From JBCDCY01 sp039180875 (GTDB lineage: Bacteria > Pseudomonadota > Alphaproteobacteria > Rhodobacterales > Rhodobacteraceae): a stretch of 64,000 nucleotides of DNA. Both the position numbers and the translations under genes were made by a program. Under the pieces are notes generated by a model. The model saw only the letters and a program-made list of their open reading frames with translations. It was not told the DNA's origin and did not search any database. The stretch spans positions 347,321 through 411,320 of the forward strand of contig JBCDCY010000003.1 in the NCBI GenBank assembly GCA_039180875.1, in the 5' to 3' direction. Positions 50,093 to 58,242 of this stretch are shown in pieces. Every line of letters starts with the position of its first letter. The first letter of the stretch is position 1.

Positions 50093-50110
50093 ATAGGGCC
50101 GTCGCCCTAT
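50093..50110. promoter_or_regulatory. Inverted repeat upstream of the solenoid/RTX gene
   Basis: ATAGGGC-CGTC-GCCCTAT is a perfect 7-bp inverted repeat with a 4-base loop in the AT-rich 270-base gap between the LysR gene and the solenoid gene. A second dyad TGCAT/ATGCA lies at 50154-50169. The first could be a terminator for the LysR gene or an operator; no T-run follows. Confidence 0.4.
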
Positions 50111-50264
50111 GTCTATTCATTGAATTGCGCTGTTCGCCCGAGCTGCACAGATCTGCATACCCCCATGCAAATTCTTGGCGGTGGTGCGCGCCTCTCCAGT
50201 CCCGATATCGCAAAGAGCCACGCCACAGGGCGTCGGCGCACATTGCGTATCAGAGGTGAAAGAG

Positions 50265-53210
50265 ATGGCCAGCCACGAAAACCCGACCATTATCCCCGAC
50301 GGCGATGATCAGACGCGCACCAGCGCGGTCGATGGCGAGACCTTCGTGCTCGGCATCGGCGATGCGACGGAGGTCGACGGTGCCCCGGTCGTGATCTTCG
50401 AGGACGACGACGTCACCTTCAAAAACCTCGGCACCGCGCTCACCACTGGCGACACCGCGACGGTGGAGATCGAAGGCGATGGCGGCACCGTCCTGAACGG
50501 CAGCCCCGGACGCATCGACGGGATGCAGGACGGCATCGCCGTCTTCGGCGACGACGCGGTGATCGACAATGAGGGCAACATCTTCGGCGGCTTCAACGGC
50601 GTGCGCCTGGTGGGCGATCACAACACGCTCTTCAACAGCGGCGAGATCCAGAGCGACAGCCGCGCCGTCGACATCCTCGGCGAGAAGAACACCGTCATCA
50701 ACGTGGGCGACATCGTCGGCACCGGCGATCAGCGCAACGGCACAGTCTACGCCAACAGCACGGCCGAGGACATTCTGCTGGTCAACCGCGCGAGCGGCGC
50801 GATCGACGCGGGCTTCGGCAATGACGGCGCCGGCGTCTCCTTCGAGATCGGCGATGTGGTGGGCGACCGGGTCGAGGCCGATATCGTGAATTTCGGCCGG
50901 ATTTCCGGCCGCGGCGATGCGCCCCTCGGCGAAAACACCCGGGGCGACGGCGTCCGCCTGTTCTCCAGCCCCACTTTCGACGGCCCCTCGACCTACGATG
51001 GCAAGATCGTGAACCACGGCTTCATCACCTCGGACGAGGCAAGGGGGATCGAGATCCAGGACGGGCTCGCCTTCGACGGGACGATCCTCAACACCGGTAC
51101 GATCTTCGGCGCCACAGACGGCGTCTATTTCGGCGACGGCGCGCATGAGGCATTGCTCCGCAACTTCGGCGAGATCCTGAGCCAAAGCCGGGCGGTCAAC
51201 ATCGACGGCAGCGATGTGACCCTGGTGAACCACGGCGACATCGTCGGCACCGCCGATCAGCGAAACGGCACGGTCTACACCGACGCCACGGCTGACGATT
51301 TCACCATCTTCAACGCCGAAAGCGGGCTGATCGACGCGGGCGTCGGCAATTCCGGCTCCGGCATCTCGCTCCAGGTCGGGGACAGCGACGGCGACGTGGT
51401 GAGCGGCCGGGTGGTAAACCACGGCAGCGTCATCGCCCGCGGAGATGGCGAGAACGACGACGGCATCACCTTCACCGTCGGCACATCGGGCGATGTCACC
51501 TTCCGCGGCGATGTCATCAACCACGGCCTGATCGAGAGCGAGCAGGACGGGATTGTCGTCGACGACCCGCTCACCTTCATCGGCGATATCGTCAATCGCG
51601 GCACCATCGACGTGGGCGGCGAGGGCATCGAGGTGGTGTCCGACAGCCGCTTCATCGGCGACATCGTCAACCACGGCAGCATCCTCGCCGAAGAAGACGG
51701 GATCGACATAGAAAGCGGTGTCGCGTTCGTGGGCGACGTGGTGAACCGCGGCGAGATCGTGGTCGGCAGCGATGGTTTCGACATCGACGCGGCCGAGGTC
51801 ACCGGCGACGTGGTCAACTACGGCACTGTCCGGGCCGACAGCGACGGCATCGACGTGGATGTGGAGGCGCTCGGCGGCAAGGTGATCAACTACGGCGTCG
51901 TAGTGGGTGACCAGGACGGCGACGGCAACGGCCGCTCGATCGACAGCGAAGACGCGCTGGGGCCGATCAATGTGCTCAACTTCGGCCGTCTGGTGGGGGA
52001 GGTGCTGGCCAGCGGCGGCGCGGGTTCTTCGGTCGAGAACCACGGGCGCATCACCGGCCCGAACGGGGTGTTGGCGCCGGGCGACGACTTCGACCTGCTC
52101 AATCATGGGCTGATCCGCGGCATAGTCGATGGCGTGCAGCTGAGCGGTGCGGATGCCGATGCGGAGAACCACGGCCGGATCGTCGGCGATCTGAACGGGG
52201 TTAACTTCGTGAACGGCGGCACCTCCTCGGGCGACCTCACCAACTTCGGCCGGATCGCCAGCGACAGCCGCGCCGTGAACATCGGTGGCGACGGGGTGGA
52301 GCTGGAGAACCACGGCCTGATCGTCGGCACCGGCGATCAGCGCAACGGCACCGTCTACAGCGACGGCACCTCCGACAACGTGTTCGTCGAGAACAGCGTC
52401 ACGGGTCGGATCGACGCCGGTCTCGGCAATGACGGCTCCGGCGCCGCCTTCCAGATCGGCGACGTGCACGGCGATACGGTGTTTGCCGAGCTTGCTAACG
52501 ACGGCGTGATCCGCGGCCGCGGCGATGCCACCGACGGCAACACGGTGGGCGACGGCGTGCGGGTCTTCTCCAGCGTCGAGGACACCACCGTGGTGGGTGA
52601 CCTTGCGAACCACGGCGTCATCTATGGCTCGGACGAGAGCGACGTGGCCGTCGGCATCTCAATCGAGGACGGCGTCACCCTCGATGGCGAGATCTTCAAC
52701 ACCGGCGTGATCCGGGGCTCTGTCGTGGCCGTCGATGCATCCGAGGCCGGCGGCGACGTGACCGTGGTGAACAAAGGAGTGATCCACGGCGACGTCCTGC
52801 TCTCCCACGGCAACGACACCTATGACGGCGACGGCGGTGTGACCTTTGGCGTGGTGCACGGCCTTGGGGGCGATGATCTGCTGATCGGTGGCGCCGAGAG
52901 CGACACCCTCTCCGGCGGCGCGGGCGACGATACGCTGGAGGGGGGCGGCGGCGACGACGTCCTCTCCGGCGGCCTGGGAAACGATATCTTCGTCTTCTCG
53001 CCCACCGATGCGCCGAGCCTCGACACCGTCACCGACTTCGAGGACGGCGTCGATCTGCTCGACCTCACGGGCTTCGGCTTCCAGGACATCGCCGATCTGG
53101 TTCTGACGACGGTCGGCGCCGACGTGGTTCTGGAGTTCGCTACGGACAATTCTGCCGTCCTGGAAAACACAATCCTGGCAGCACTTTCCGATGCAGACTT
53201 CATCTTCTAG
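50265..53210 (+). CDS. Large secreted beta-solenoid protein with C-terminal RTX domain
   Basis: A 981-residue acidic protein without a signal peptide. Residues ~85-845 are a repeating series of strands of the form (V/I)xNHGxI, e.g. IVNHGFI, VVNHGSVI, VENHGRITG, the signature of a right-handed beta-solenoid. The C-terminal part (~865-910) has RTX nonapeptides (GGDDLLIGG, GGAGDDTLEGG, GGLGNDIFVF) and a final DTVTDFEDGVDLLDLTG with ADFIF end, as in type I secreted proteins. A ~105-residue block carrying DQRNGTVY is repeated three times. It is likely a cell-surface or extracellular adhesin or matrix protein. No exporter genes are adjacent. Confidence 0.9.
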   Translation: MASHENPTIIPDGDDQTRTSAVDGETFVLGIGDATEVDGAPVVIFEDDDVTFKNLGTALTTGDTATVEIEGDGGTVLNGSPGRIDGMQDGIAVFGDDAVIDNEGNIFGGFNGVRLVGDHNTLFNSGEIQSDSRAVDILGEKNTVINVGDIVGTGDQRNGTVYANSTAEDILLVNRASGAIDAGFGNDGAGVSFEIGDVVGDRVEADIVNFGRISGRGDAPLGENTRGDGVRLFSSPTFDGPSTYDGKIVNHGFITSDEARGIEIQDGLAFDGTILNTGTIFGATDGVYFGDGAHEALLRNFGEILSQSRAVNIDGSDVTLVNHGDIVGTADQRNGTVYTDATADDFTIFNAESGLIDAGVGNSGSGISLQVGDSDGDVVSGRVVNHGSVIARGDGENDDGITFTVGTSGDVTFRGDVINHGLIESEQDGIVVDDPLTFIGDIVNRGTIDVGGEGIEVVSDSRFIGDIVNHGSILAEEDGIDIESGVAFVGDVVNRGEIVVGSDGFDIDAAEVTGDVVNYGTVRADSDGIDVDVEALGGKVINYGVVVGDQDGDGNGRSIDSEDALGPINVLNFGRLVGEVLASGGAGSSVENHGRITGPNGVLAPGDDFDLLNHGLIRGIVDGVQLSGADADAENHGRIVGDLNGVNFVNGGTSSGDLTNFGRIASDSRAVNIGGDGVELENHGLIVGTGDQRNGTVYSDGTSDNVFVENSVTGRIDAGLGNDGSGAAFQIGDVHGDTVFAELANDGVIRGRGDATDGNTVGDGVRVFSSVEDTTVVGDLANHGVIYGSDESDVAVGISIEDGVTLDGEIFNTGVIRGSVVAVDASEAGGDVTVVNKGVIHGDVLLSHGNDTYDGDGGVTFGVVHGLGGDDLLIGGAESDTLSGGAGDDTLEGGGGDDVLSGGLGNDIFVFSPTDAPSLDTVTDFEDGVDLLDLTGFGFQDIADLVLTTVGADVVLEFATDNSAVLENTILAALSDADFIF
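50655..52574 (+). repeat. Three copies of a ~105-residue module inside the solenoid gene
   Basis: Copies lie at about 50655-50984, 51186-51494 and 52266-52574 (residues ~131-240, 308-410, 668-770). Each holds SRAV(D/N)I, a GDIVGT or GLIVGT element, DQRNGTVY and IDAG-GN-GSG/GAG followed by GD-DG and NHG/NFG/NDG elements. Spacing of copies is 177 and 360 residues, the second being about twice the first, so a fourth, more eroded repeat may lie between copies 2 and 3. Confidence 0.8.
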
Positions 53211-53332
53211 CAGAGGATGGAATGCCCGGGATCGTACGCGCGCGAGCAGGCGCACGACCCATGGGCGATGGCGCGGCGCGTTGCCCTGCTCGAGGCCTGA
53301 GACGCAAAGCGTAGCGTAAGGCCGCGCCATCA

Positions 53333-53361
53333 GCGCCCCTCCGCAGCAAGCGGAGGGGCGC
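53333..53361 (+). terminator. Long perfect hairpin downstream of the solenoid gene
   Basis: GCGCCCCTCCGC and GCGGAGGGGCGC pair over 12 bp with an AGCAA loop, 123 bases after the solenoid stop. There is no T-run. It likely terminates or protects the solenoid transcript. Apart from this hairpin and the fragment at 53406, the stretch 53211-53509 shows nothing else. Confidence 0.6.
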
Positions 53362-53405
53362 AACTGCATGCGCCGCTGCTCAGCCCCCGTTGCGTCGCCG
53401 CGTTG

Positions 53406-53510
53406 ATCAAGACGGAGCGCCGTTTCCAGGCCATCCCGGACATCATCGCCCCACGCGGCACGATCGCCTTGGTCGACGATCTCGTCCCGAAACGCGCCGA
53501 GCGAGCGCCT
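53406..53510 (+). pseudogene. Fragment of a zinc-binding alcohol dehydrogenase-like protein
   Basis: One frame reads FQAIPDIIAPRGTIALVDD, matching the segment of zinc-type quinone oxidoreductase/alcohol dehydrogenases before the last strand of the cofactor domain (usually ...ELIAPQGKIALIDDP). No start, no N-terminal domain and no zinc ligands are present, and similarity ends before the convergent hydrolase stop. It is probably a relic left by a deletion. Confidence 0.35.
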
Positions 53511-54487
53511 CAGGAAAGGGCGAGAACCGGACCCTCGAGAAGCCGCATCAGATCGCCGAAATAGCCCGCCGATCTGGCCGGCCGGGTCGGATCCGAGGTG
53601 ATGGCGATGGCGAGCCCGCGCTCGGGATGCGCCGCAATCACCTGACCGCCATAGCCGCGGGCCAAAAAGTAGCCGGAGCGCGAGAGAAACCAGCCGTAGC
53701 CGTAGGCGAGCCCAGACCAGGGCGATTGCGCCCGCGGCTCGACCGAGGCGGCGATCCAGTCAGCGGAGACGACCTGCTCACCCTCGAACCGGCCGCCGTC
53801 GCGCATCATCGTGGCGATACGCAGCATGGCGGTCGGACGCAGCGCCATCTCGTTCCCGCCGAGATAGTAGCCCTGGGGGTCGCGCGTCCACGCCGGAACC
53901 TCGATGCCGAGGGGGATGCCGAGCCGCGCGCGCGCCTGGGCGAGCAGGCTCTCGCCCGTCGCCTCCGCCAGGGCCGCGCCGAGAATGTGTGTGCTGCCGG
54001 TGGAATAGAGCATCCGGCCACCCGGCTCGGCCACCATCGGCCGGCTCAGAGCGTCGGCCAGCCAATTGCCGGAGCTCACCCATTCCCCGTAATTCGCGCC
54101 GGACGTGCGTTGGAGGCCAGCACGAAGCGTCACCAGATCCTGCAGGGTGATCTCGGCGGCCCCCGGAGTGGCGTTGCGCGGCAGGATGCCGGGCGCGACC
54201 TGACCGAGCCTGAGGTCGACCGACGCGATGTCCCCGCGGTCGATGGCGGCGCCCAGAAGCAGGGCCACGATGCTCTTGGAACAGGACTTGATGTTCGCGA
54301 AGTTCTCGAGCCCGGGCCCCCGCGGCGCCGCCTCGAACACCAGGTCCGGCCCGCGGCGGATCTGCAGTGAATGGAGCTGCGGCAGAGCGGCGACCGCCGA
54401 GGCAAGATCGCGGGTCTGCGCCCGAACGACGCGCGGCGCGGCGAGGGCGGAGGAGGCGGCAAGGACGAACGTGCGGCGATCAAGCAT
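53510..54487 (-). CDS. Beta-lactamase-family serine hydrolase, Tat-type N-terminus
   Basis: A 325-residue exported hydrolase (MLDRRTFVLAASSALAAPRV, a twin-arginine-like signal). The class C fold markers are the SxxK motif in IKSCSKSIVALLLG, a Tyr motif in MLYSTGSTHILG, and GYGGQVIAAHPERGLAI at the KTG position. It resembles penicillin-binding-like esterases/carboxypeptidases (EstB-type) rather than a true beta-lactamase. Substrate unknown. It is intact but sits between decayed genes. Confidence 0.88.
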   Translation of the reverse strand: MLDRRTFVLAASSALAAPRVVRAQTRDLASAVAALPQLHSLQIRRGPDLVFEAAPRGPGLENFANIKSCSKSIVALLLGAAIDRGDIASVDLRLGQVAPGILPRNATPGAAEITLQDLVTLRAGLQRTSGANYGEWVSSGNWLADALSRPMVAEPGGRMLYSTGSTHILGAALAEATGESLLAQARARLGIPLGIEVPAWTRDPQGYYLGGNEMALRPTAMLRIATMMRDGGRFEGEQVVSADWIAASVEPRAQSPWSGLAYGYGWFLSRSGYFLARGYGGQVIAAHPERGLAIAITSDPTRPARSAGYFGDLMRLLEGPVLALS

Positions 54488-54599
54488 GCCTGAGTAGTCG
54501 CCGCTCAGCACCCGGTGTCCAGCGCCACCGGATCACGACGTCGTGGGCGGCGGCATGGATGTGGCCAGGAACAGCCCCGGTGCCGGCGGTGCAGCTGGG

Positions 54600-55112
54600 G
54601 CTTCGCCGACGGGTGACGTCGGTTTTCGTGATCTTCGCCATGACCGAGCCGATCGACGGCTGCCGGTTTCTTGCGGTTTTATCGGCCTCGCGGGTCGGGC
54701 ACTGCGCGCGTGGCGAGGAACGTGTCGTCGAACTTCACTCGATATGCCAGCGGTTCGAGCGGATCCTTCAGGTCGTGCGCCTGCTCTGGCTCGGCCGCTT
54801 CGCCGTTTCGGGGCTCCCGGCCGGTACGCGCGCAGTCGACGTCGCGCTGATCTTCGCGACCGCCCCCTTGCCGGCGGGGTCGGTCCGATCTGGACCCGCG
54901 GCAGCCGGTTCGAGCGGCTGGACTTCGCGGTCTTCGCCATCCGCGGCATGGGCAGCTTCCGCAACATCGCCTTTGCCGCCGCGGATGCGGACTTCGGACA
55001 GATCGGGACGGTGTGGCGGATTGCCGTCATCGCCGTCCTCGTTTCGATCTTCATCCGCGGCCTGGGCGCCCCCATAGTGACGGACCGCCTGCCGGGCCGC
55101 CGGGTCACGTAG
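54600..55112 (+). pseudogene. Degraded C-terminal half of a CPA1-type cation:proton antiporter
   Basis: The first frame reads FVIFAMTEPIDGCRFLAVLSAS, then RFERILQVVRLLWLGRFAV, matching the TE..G.GFLAV..AG and pore-end helices of CPA1 antiporters. Around 54870-54890 similarity moves to another frame reading FAVFAIRGMGSFRNIAFAAA and VLVSIFIRGLGAPIVTDRL, matching the FFGIRGIGSLYYLAYA and SILLHGVTATPV helices. The N-terminal half is missing and a frameshift is needed. It ends just before the MFS gene. Confidence 0.62.
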
Positions 55113-55129
55113 GCTGAGGAGGAGGCCCC

Positions 55130-56572
55130 GTGACCACAATCCCCTATCCGTGCGAGGCGACCCGGGAGACGGACGACAGGCAGCCCGATTGCCCCGACAA
55201 ACGCGGCACGCTGATCGCCACCGTCGCCGGATCAAGCCTCGCCTTTATCGTCGGTTCCATCATCAACGTGGCACTTCCGACGATGCAGGAGGAGTTCTCG
55301 GCGGGCCCGACCGGCGCGCAGTGGATCGTCAACGCCTATCTCCTGCCGCTCGGCGCCTTCGTCCTGATCGGGGGCGCGATCGGCGACCATCACGGGCGCA
55401 AGCGTGTGTTCCAGGCTGGAATGATCGTCTTCACGCTGGCCTGCGTGCTCTGCGCCGTCGCTTGGTCGTTTCCGGTGCTGCTCTTGGGGCGCGCCCTCGA
55501 AGGTATCGGCGCGGCGATGATCGCGCCGACATCGCTGGCGATCATCGCCGACGGCTTCTCGGGCAAGGCACGTGGTCAGGCCGTGGGGACCTGGGCCGCC
55601 GCCGGAGCGGTTGCGGGAGCGATCGCGCCGCTCGCCGGCGGGCTGATCGTCGATTTCGCCGGCTGGCGATGGGCTTTCGTCGCGGTCATCCCAATCGCAG
55701 TTCTGGCGTTCATCACGTCGCAACGCTCCGTCCGCGAGAGCCGGGCCGGGAGCGAGGATCGCGCGCCGCTCGACTGGGCGGGCGCGGGATTGGCCGCCAT
55801 CGGGCTGCTGGCGCTGATCTGGGCGCTGATCGCCTTGCCCGAGCGCGGGGCAACGCTGCCGGTGCTCGGAGCAGGCACGGCGGGGCTGGTGTTTCTGGCC
55901 CTTTTCGTGCGGGTCGAGGCGCTCAAGGGCGACCGCGCCATGACGCCGCTCTCGATCTTCACGCGACGCACGTTCGCCGGCCTGTCGCTGCTGACGCTGT
56001 TTCTCTACATGGCGCTCGGCGGACTGCTGGTGCTCCTGCCCTATATCCTGATCCAGGATTTGGGCTACGGCGCTACCGCAGCGGGCGCCGCGATCCTGCC
56101 CTTCCCACTGATCCTTGGGCTTCTCTCACGGCGCATGGGCGGCGGGATGGCTGAGCGCTTTGGGACGCGCGTGCTCCTTACGACCGGCTCGCTTCTGGTG
56201 GCCGCCGGCTTCGGCATCTTCACCCTCGTTCCGGCAGAGAACGTGAGCTACTGGCGGAACATCCTGCCCGGCCTCGTCATGCTCGCGCTGGGCATGTCTG
56301 CAAGCGTGGCGCCCCTGACCTCGGCCGTTCTGTCGAGCGTGGGCGAGCGCTATACCGGCATCGCATCGGGCGTGAACAACGCCATTTCGCGGATCGCCGG
56401 ACTGGTCGCGACAGCCTTCTTGGGCATCGTCCTGATCGGCTCGGCGGACAATCTCAGTGCCGGCTTTGCGCTGGCCGCATGGGCCGGCGTCGCACTCGCG
56501 GGATTGAGTGCTGCCAGCGCCTGGTTCCTTGTCGACCCGGACGTCGTCGGAGACGATGGGGAGCCCGTATGA
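55130..56572 (+). CDS. MFS drug/metabolite exporter (DHA2, 14-TM EmrB/QacA-like)
   Basis: A 480-residue inner-membrane exporter starting at GTG 55130 (GAGGAGGAGG upstream). It has about 14 hydrophobic segments, motif A GGAIGDHHGRKRVF, motif C-like APLAGGLIVDFAGWRWAF, and ALPTMQEEF near the first helix. Family members export antiseptics, dyes and amphipathic compounds by proton antiport. Its stop overlaps an ATG (ATGA) that starts another frame cut short by IS debris. Confidence 0.95.
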   Translation: MTTIPYPCEATRETDDRQPDCPDKRGTLIATVAGSSLAFIVGSIINVALPTMQEEFSAGPTGAQWIVNAYLLPLGAFVLIGGAIGDHHGRKRVFQAGMIVFTLACVLCAVAWSFPVLLLGRALEGIGAAMIAPTSLAIIADGFSGKARGQAVGTWAAAGAVAGAIAPLAGGLIVDFAGWRWAFVAVIPIAVLAFITSQRSVRESRAGSEDRAPLDWAGAGLAAIGLLALIWALIALPERGATLPVLGAGTAGLVFLALFVRVEALKGDRAMTPLSIFTRRTFAGLSLLTLFLYMALGGLLVLLPYILIQDLGYGATAAGAAILPFPLILGLLSRRMGGGMAERFGTRVLLTTGSLLVAAGFGIFTLVPAENVSYWRNILPGLVMLALGMSASVAPLTSAVLSSVGERYTGIASGVNNAISRIAGLVATAFLGIVLIGSADNLSAGFALAAWAGVALAGLSAASAWFLVDPDVVGDDGEPV

Positions 56573-56679
56573 CGGCCTCCACCCGCGCCGACACAATCGC
56601 GTTCGACCGGCTGTCGGAGGCGGCAGAGGCGGACAGTCATCCGCTCATCGCAAAACTTCGTTGTCCAGTCTGCGCATGA
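56569..56679 (+). pseudogene. Truncated gene translationally coupled to the MFS exporter
   Basis: The ATG overlapping the exporter stop begins MTASTRADTIAFDRLSEA and reads 36 codons, the last part of which is probably IS-derived (similarity to transposase begins near 56676). The original partner gene was likely destroyed by the insertion. The visible N-terminus does not identify it. Confidence 0.45.
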
Positions 56680-56885
56680 CGCGTGAGTTGAGCAGCGTCG
56701 CCACCGGTCGCGGTTTGCCCGGAACCATCGTCTCGGACAACAGCACGGAGATGACCAGTATGGCAGTGCTGAAGTGGTGCCAGGAAACAGGCGTCGAATG
56801 GCACTGCATCGCCCCCGGCAAGCCGATGCAGAATGGCTTTGTCGAGAGCTTCAATGGCCGCCTGGGGGACGAGTGCCTTCTGTAG
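56670..56885 (+). pseudogene. IS3-family transposase (orfB) C-terminal fragment
   Basis: Frame reads TRELSSVATGRGLPGTIVSDN-type sequence, then IAPGKPMQNGFVESFNGRLGDECLL and a stop. This matches the catalytic core of IS3-family (IS407-like) transposases, with the second Asp in VSDNSTE and the Glu in VESFNGR. The first Asp and C-terminus are missing. The last ~170 bases (56886-57058) after it show no recognisable gene. Confidence 0.82.
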
Positions 56886-57058
56886 TCGGGGCATGTTCGT
56901 CGAGCGCGCCCTGGCGGGGTTCCGTCACGGGATCTCGCTTCTGTCCGCGGTCGGCCTTCGGGCGCGCCGCATGTTGGTGGCCGAAGGTGAGCTGGACCAT
57001 GCTGAACGGCGGGACTGCGACGGTGCGCGCAGGCGCAGCCCAGCCATTCGTACAGCCT

Positions 57059-57505
57059 TCATCTCATCTCCGTCCCTGGCAGGACCCTTGCCGGATGGCG
57101 GCTCGTTGCGGCGCCCGAATCGGACCAGGCAGAGGCGCCCCATCGGAACGGAGTGTCGTCCCGCCACATGCGATGCATCACGACCGCCAGCTTGCGCGCG
57201 ACAGCGAACTTAGCCTTCTTCAGGCTTGTTCGCTTGGCGATCCGCATCCCCATGCCCTGATCGCGGTTCATTGCCTCGACCTGGTCAGCATCACATGGGC
57301 TGCGGTGAAGAGCACACCTCGGATGAAGCCGTCGCCAGATAGATCTGCTGATCAAACCGCGGATGTTGGTCTCGCCCGATTGATGTTGTCTCGGGGTGAG
57401 GCCGAGATAAGCGCCTACGTCGCTGGAACGCCGGAAGCGCGCTGGATTGTTGATCGTCGTCTTGAAGCCAAGAGTGCGGCCCGAGGCGGCACCGTTCGTT
57501 GGTGC
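57059..57505 (-). pseudogene. IS110-family transposase C-terminal fragment with frameshifts
   Basis: One minus-strand frame reads NPARFRRSSDVGAYLGLTP and QSGETNIRGLIS; a second frame supplies GFIRGVLFTAAHVMLTRSRQ; the first resumes with MRIAKRTSLKKAKFAVARKL and VMHRMW. This is the conserved C-terminal (transposase_20) region of IS110-family enzymes, broken by at least two frameshifts. No N-terminal catalytic domain is present. It is an old, inactive remnant. Confidence 0.72.
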
Positions 57506-57543
57506 GCACCGTCAACGTTCTGTTGAACACGGGTGCGGCACGC

Positions 57544-57570
57544 AAAAAAGCGGCCCGGAGGGGGCCGCTT
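57544..57570 (-). terminator. Minus-strand rho-independent terminator with six T residues
   Basis: AAGCGGCCC and GGGCCGCTT form a 9-bp stem with a 5-base loop. Read on the minus strand, the hairpin is followed by TTTTTT. It terminates transcription coming from higher coordinates, yet no complete minus-strand gene lies just upstream. It sits 31 bases beyond the tRNA-like 3' end at 57601-57613. Confidence 0.7.
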
Positions 57571-57600
57571 CTTCGCGCACCGATGAGGTGCTGCTGTTGA

Positions 57601-57613
57601 TGGTTGCGGGGGC
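57601..57613 (-). other. tRNA-like 3' end (13 bases), possible attachment site
   Basis: On the minus strand GCCCCCGCAACCA matches the acceptor 3' strand plus CCA of a formyl-Met-type tRNA, but the rest of the tRNA is absent. A rho-independent terminator lies just beyond it in the same direction, as after a tRNA gene. This is how the duplicated end of a tRNA-targeted integrative element would look, with the mobilization genes at 57796-62292 inside the element. The match is short, so this stays tentative. Confidence 0.35.
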
Positions 57614-57795
57614 CCGCCTTCGTCTATTCCTGAAAGTCCATTGGTTGGAGTTCTTTCAGAATTTGAAGAGCTTGGGCTCCTATTCAATGCTTATGACGTT
57701 AGCGCCTGGCGGTATTCGGATCAAACCTCGGCCAGTGATCGGGTAGATTTTTCTGTTGATAAGTCGCTTGAGGATGAGCGGGTGGAGCCGTCGCC

Positions 57796-58242
57796 TTGAG
57801 CGCCGCTCGGAACGGCAAGGGCAAGGGTGGAGGCGCTGCGCGGGCCTTCTCCGCGGCGGCTGGCCAAGCTGCGACCCGTCGCAAGACGCGCTCCATCTCT
57901 CCGGTGACGCTGCGGTTGACGCCTGAGGAGCGGGCCAAACTGCAGGAGCTTGCGGCGGGAACGACGCTCAGTGCCTATATCCGCGCTTGCCTCTTCGATG
58001 CAGAGGCGAAGAGGCGCAAACGTCGGCCCAAATCCGTCGTCGCTGACAAGCAGGCCGCCGCCGAGGCACTGGCCCTGCTCGGCCAGTCTCGCATTGCGAG
58101 CAACCTCAACCAGCTTGCCTATCACGCCAACATCGGGGCGCTCATCGTGGGTGAGCAGGAGAAGGCAAAGATCGCGGAGGCGAACGCGCATCTCGAGGCG
58201 ATCCGATCCCTGCTGATGCAGACACTCGGGAAGGCTCCATGA
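57796..58242 (+). CDS. MobC-like mobilization/relaxosome accessory protein
   Basis: A 148-residue basic protein starting at TTG 57796 (GGTGGAG upstream). After a basic low-complexity N-terminus there is a ribbon-helix-helix-like segment (ISPVTLRLTPEERAKLQELAAGTTLSAYIRACLF) and the MobC-like LGQSRIASNLNQLAYHANIGAL (typical ...SNLNQIARAAN). MobC proteins help relaxases nick oriT. Its stop overlaps the relaxase start (ATGA). oriT should lie upstream, in 57614-57795. Confidence 0.8.
   Translation: MSAARNGKGKGGGAARAFSAAAGQAATRRKTRSISPVTLRLTPEERAKLQELAAGTTLSAYIRACLFDAEAKRRKRRPKSVVADKQAAAEALALLGQSRIASNLNQLAYHANIGALIVGEQEKAKIAEANAHLEAIRSLLMQTLGKAP

Noticed and set aside
50250..52613. Long minus-strand open frame (787 codons) opposite the solenoid gene
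   Set aside because: It is the mirror of a repetitive GC-rich gene; it lacks a ribosome-binding site and known domains, and the plus-strand product has clear solenoid and RTX motifs.
53390..54370. 326-codon plus-strand frame opposite the serine hydrolase
   Set aside because: Arg/Gly-rich shadow frame; the hydrolase on the minus strand has SxxK and other motifs.
57415..57687. 90-codon minus-strand frame over the tRNA-like end and terminator
   Set aside because: It runs through a terminator hairpin and IS debris and has no domain.
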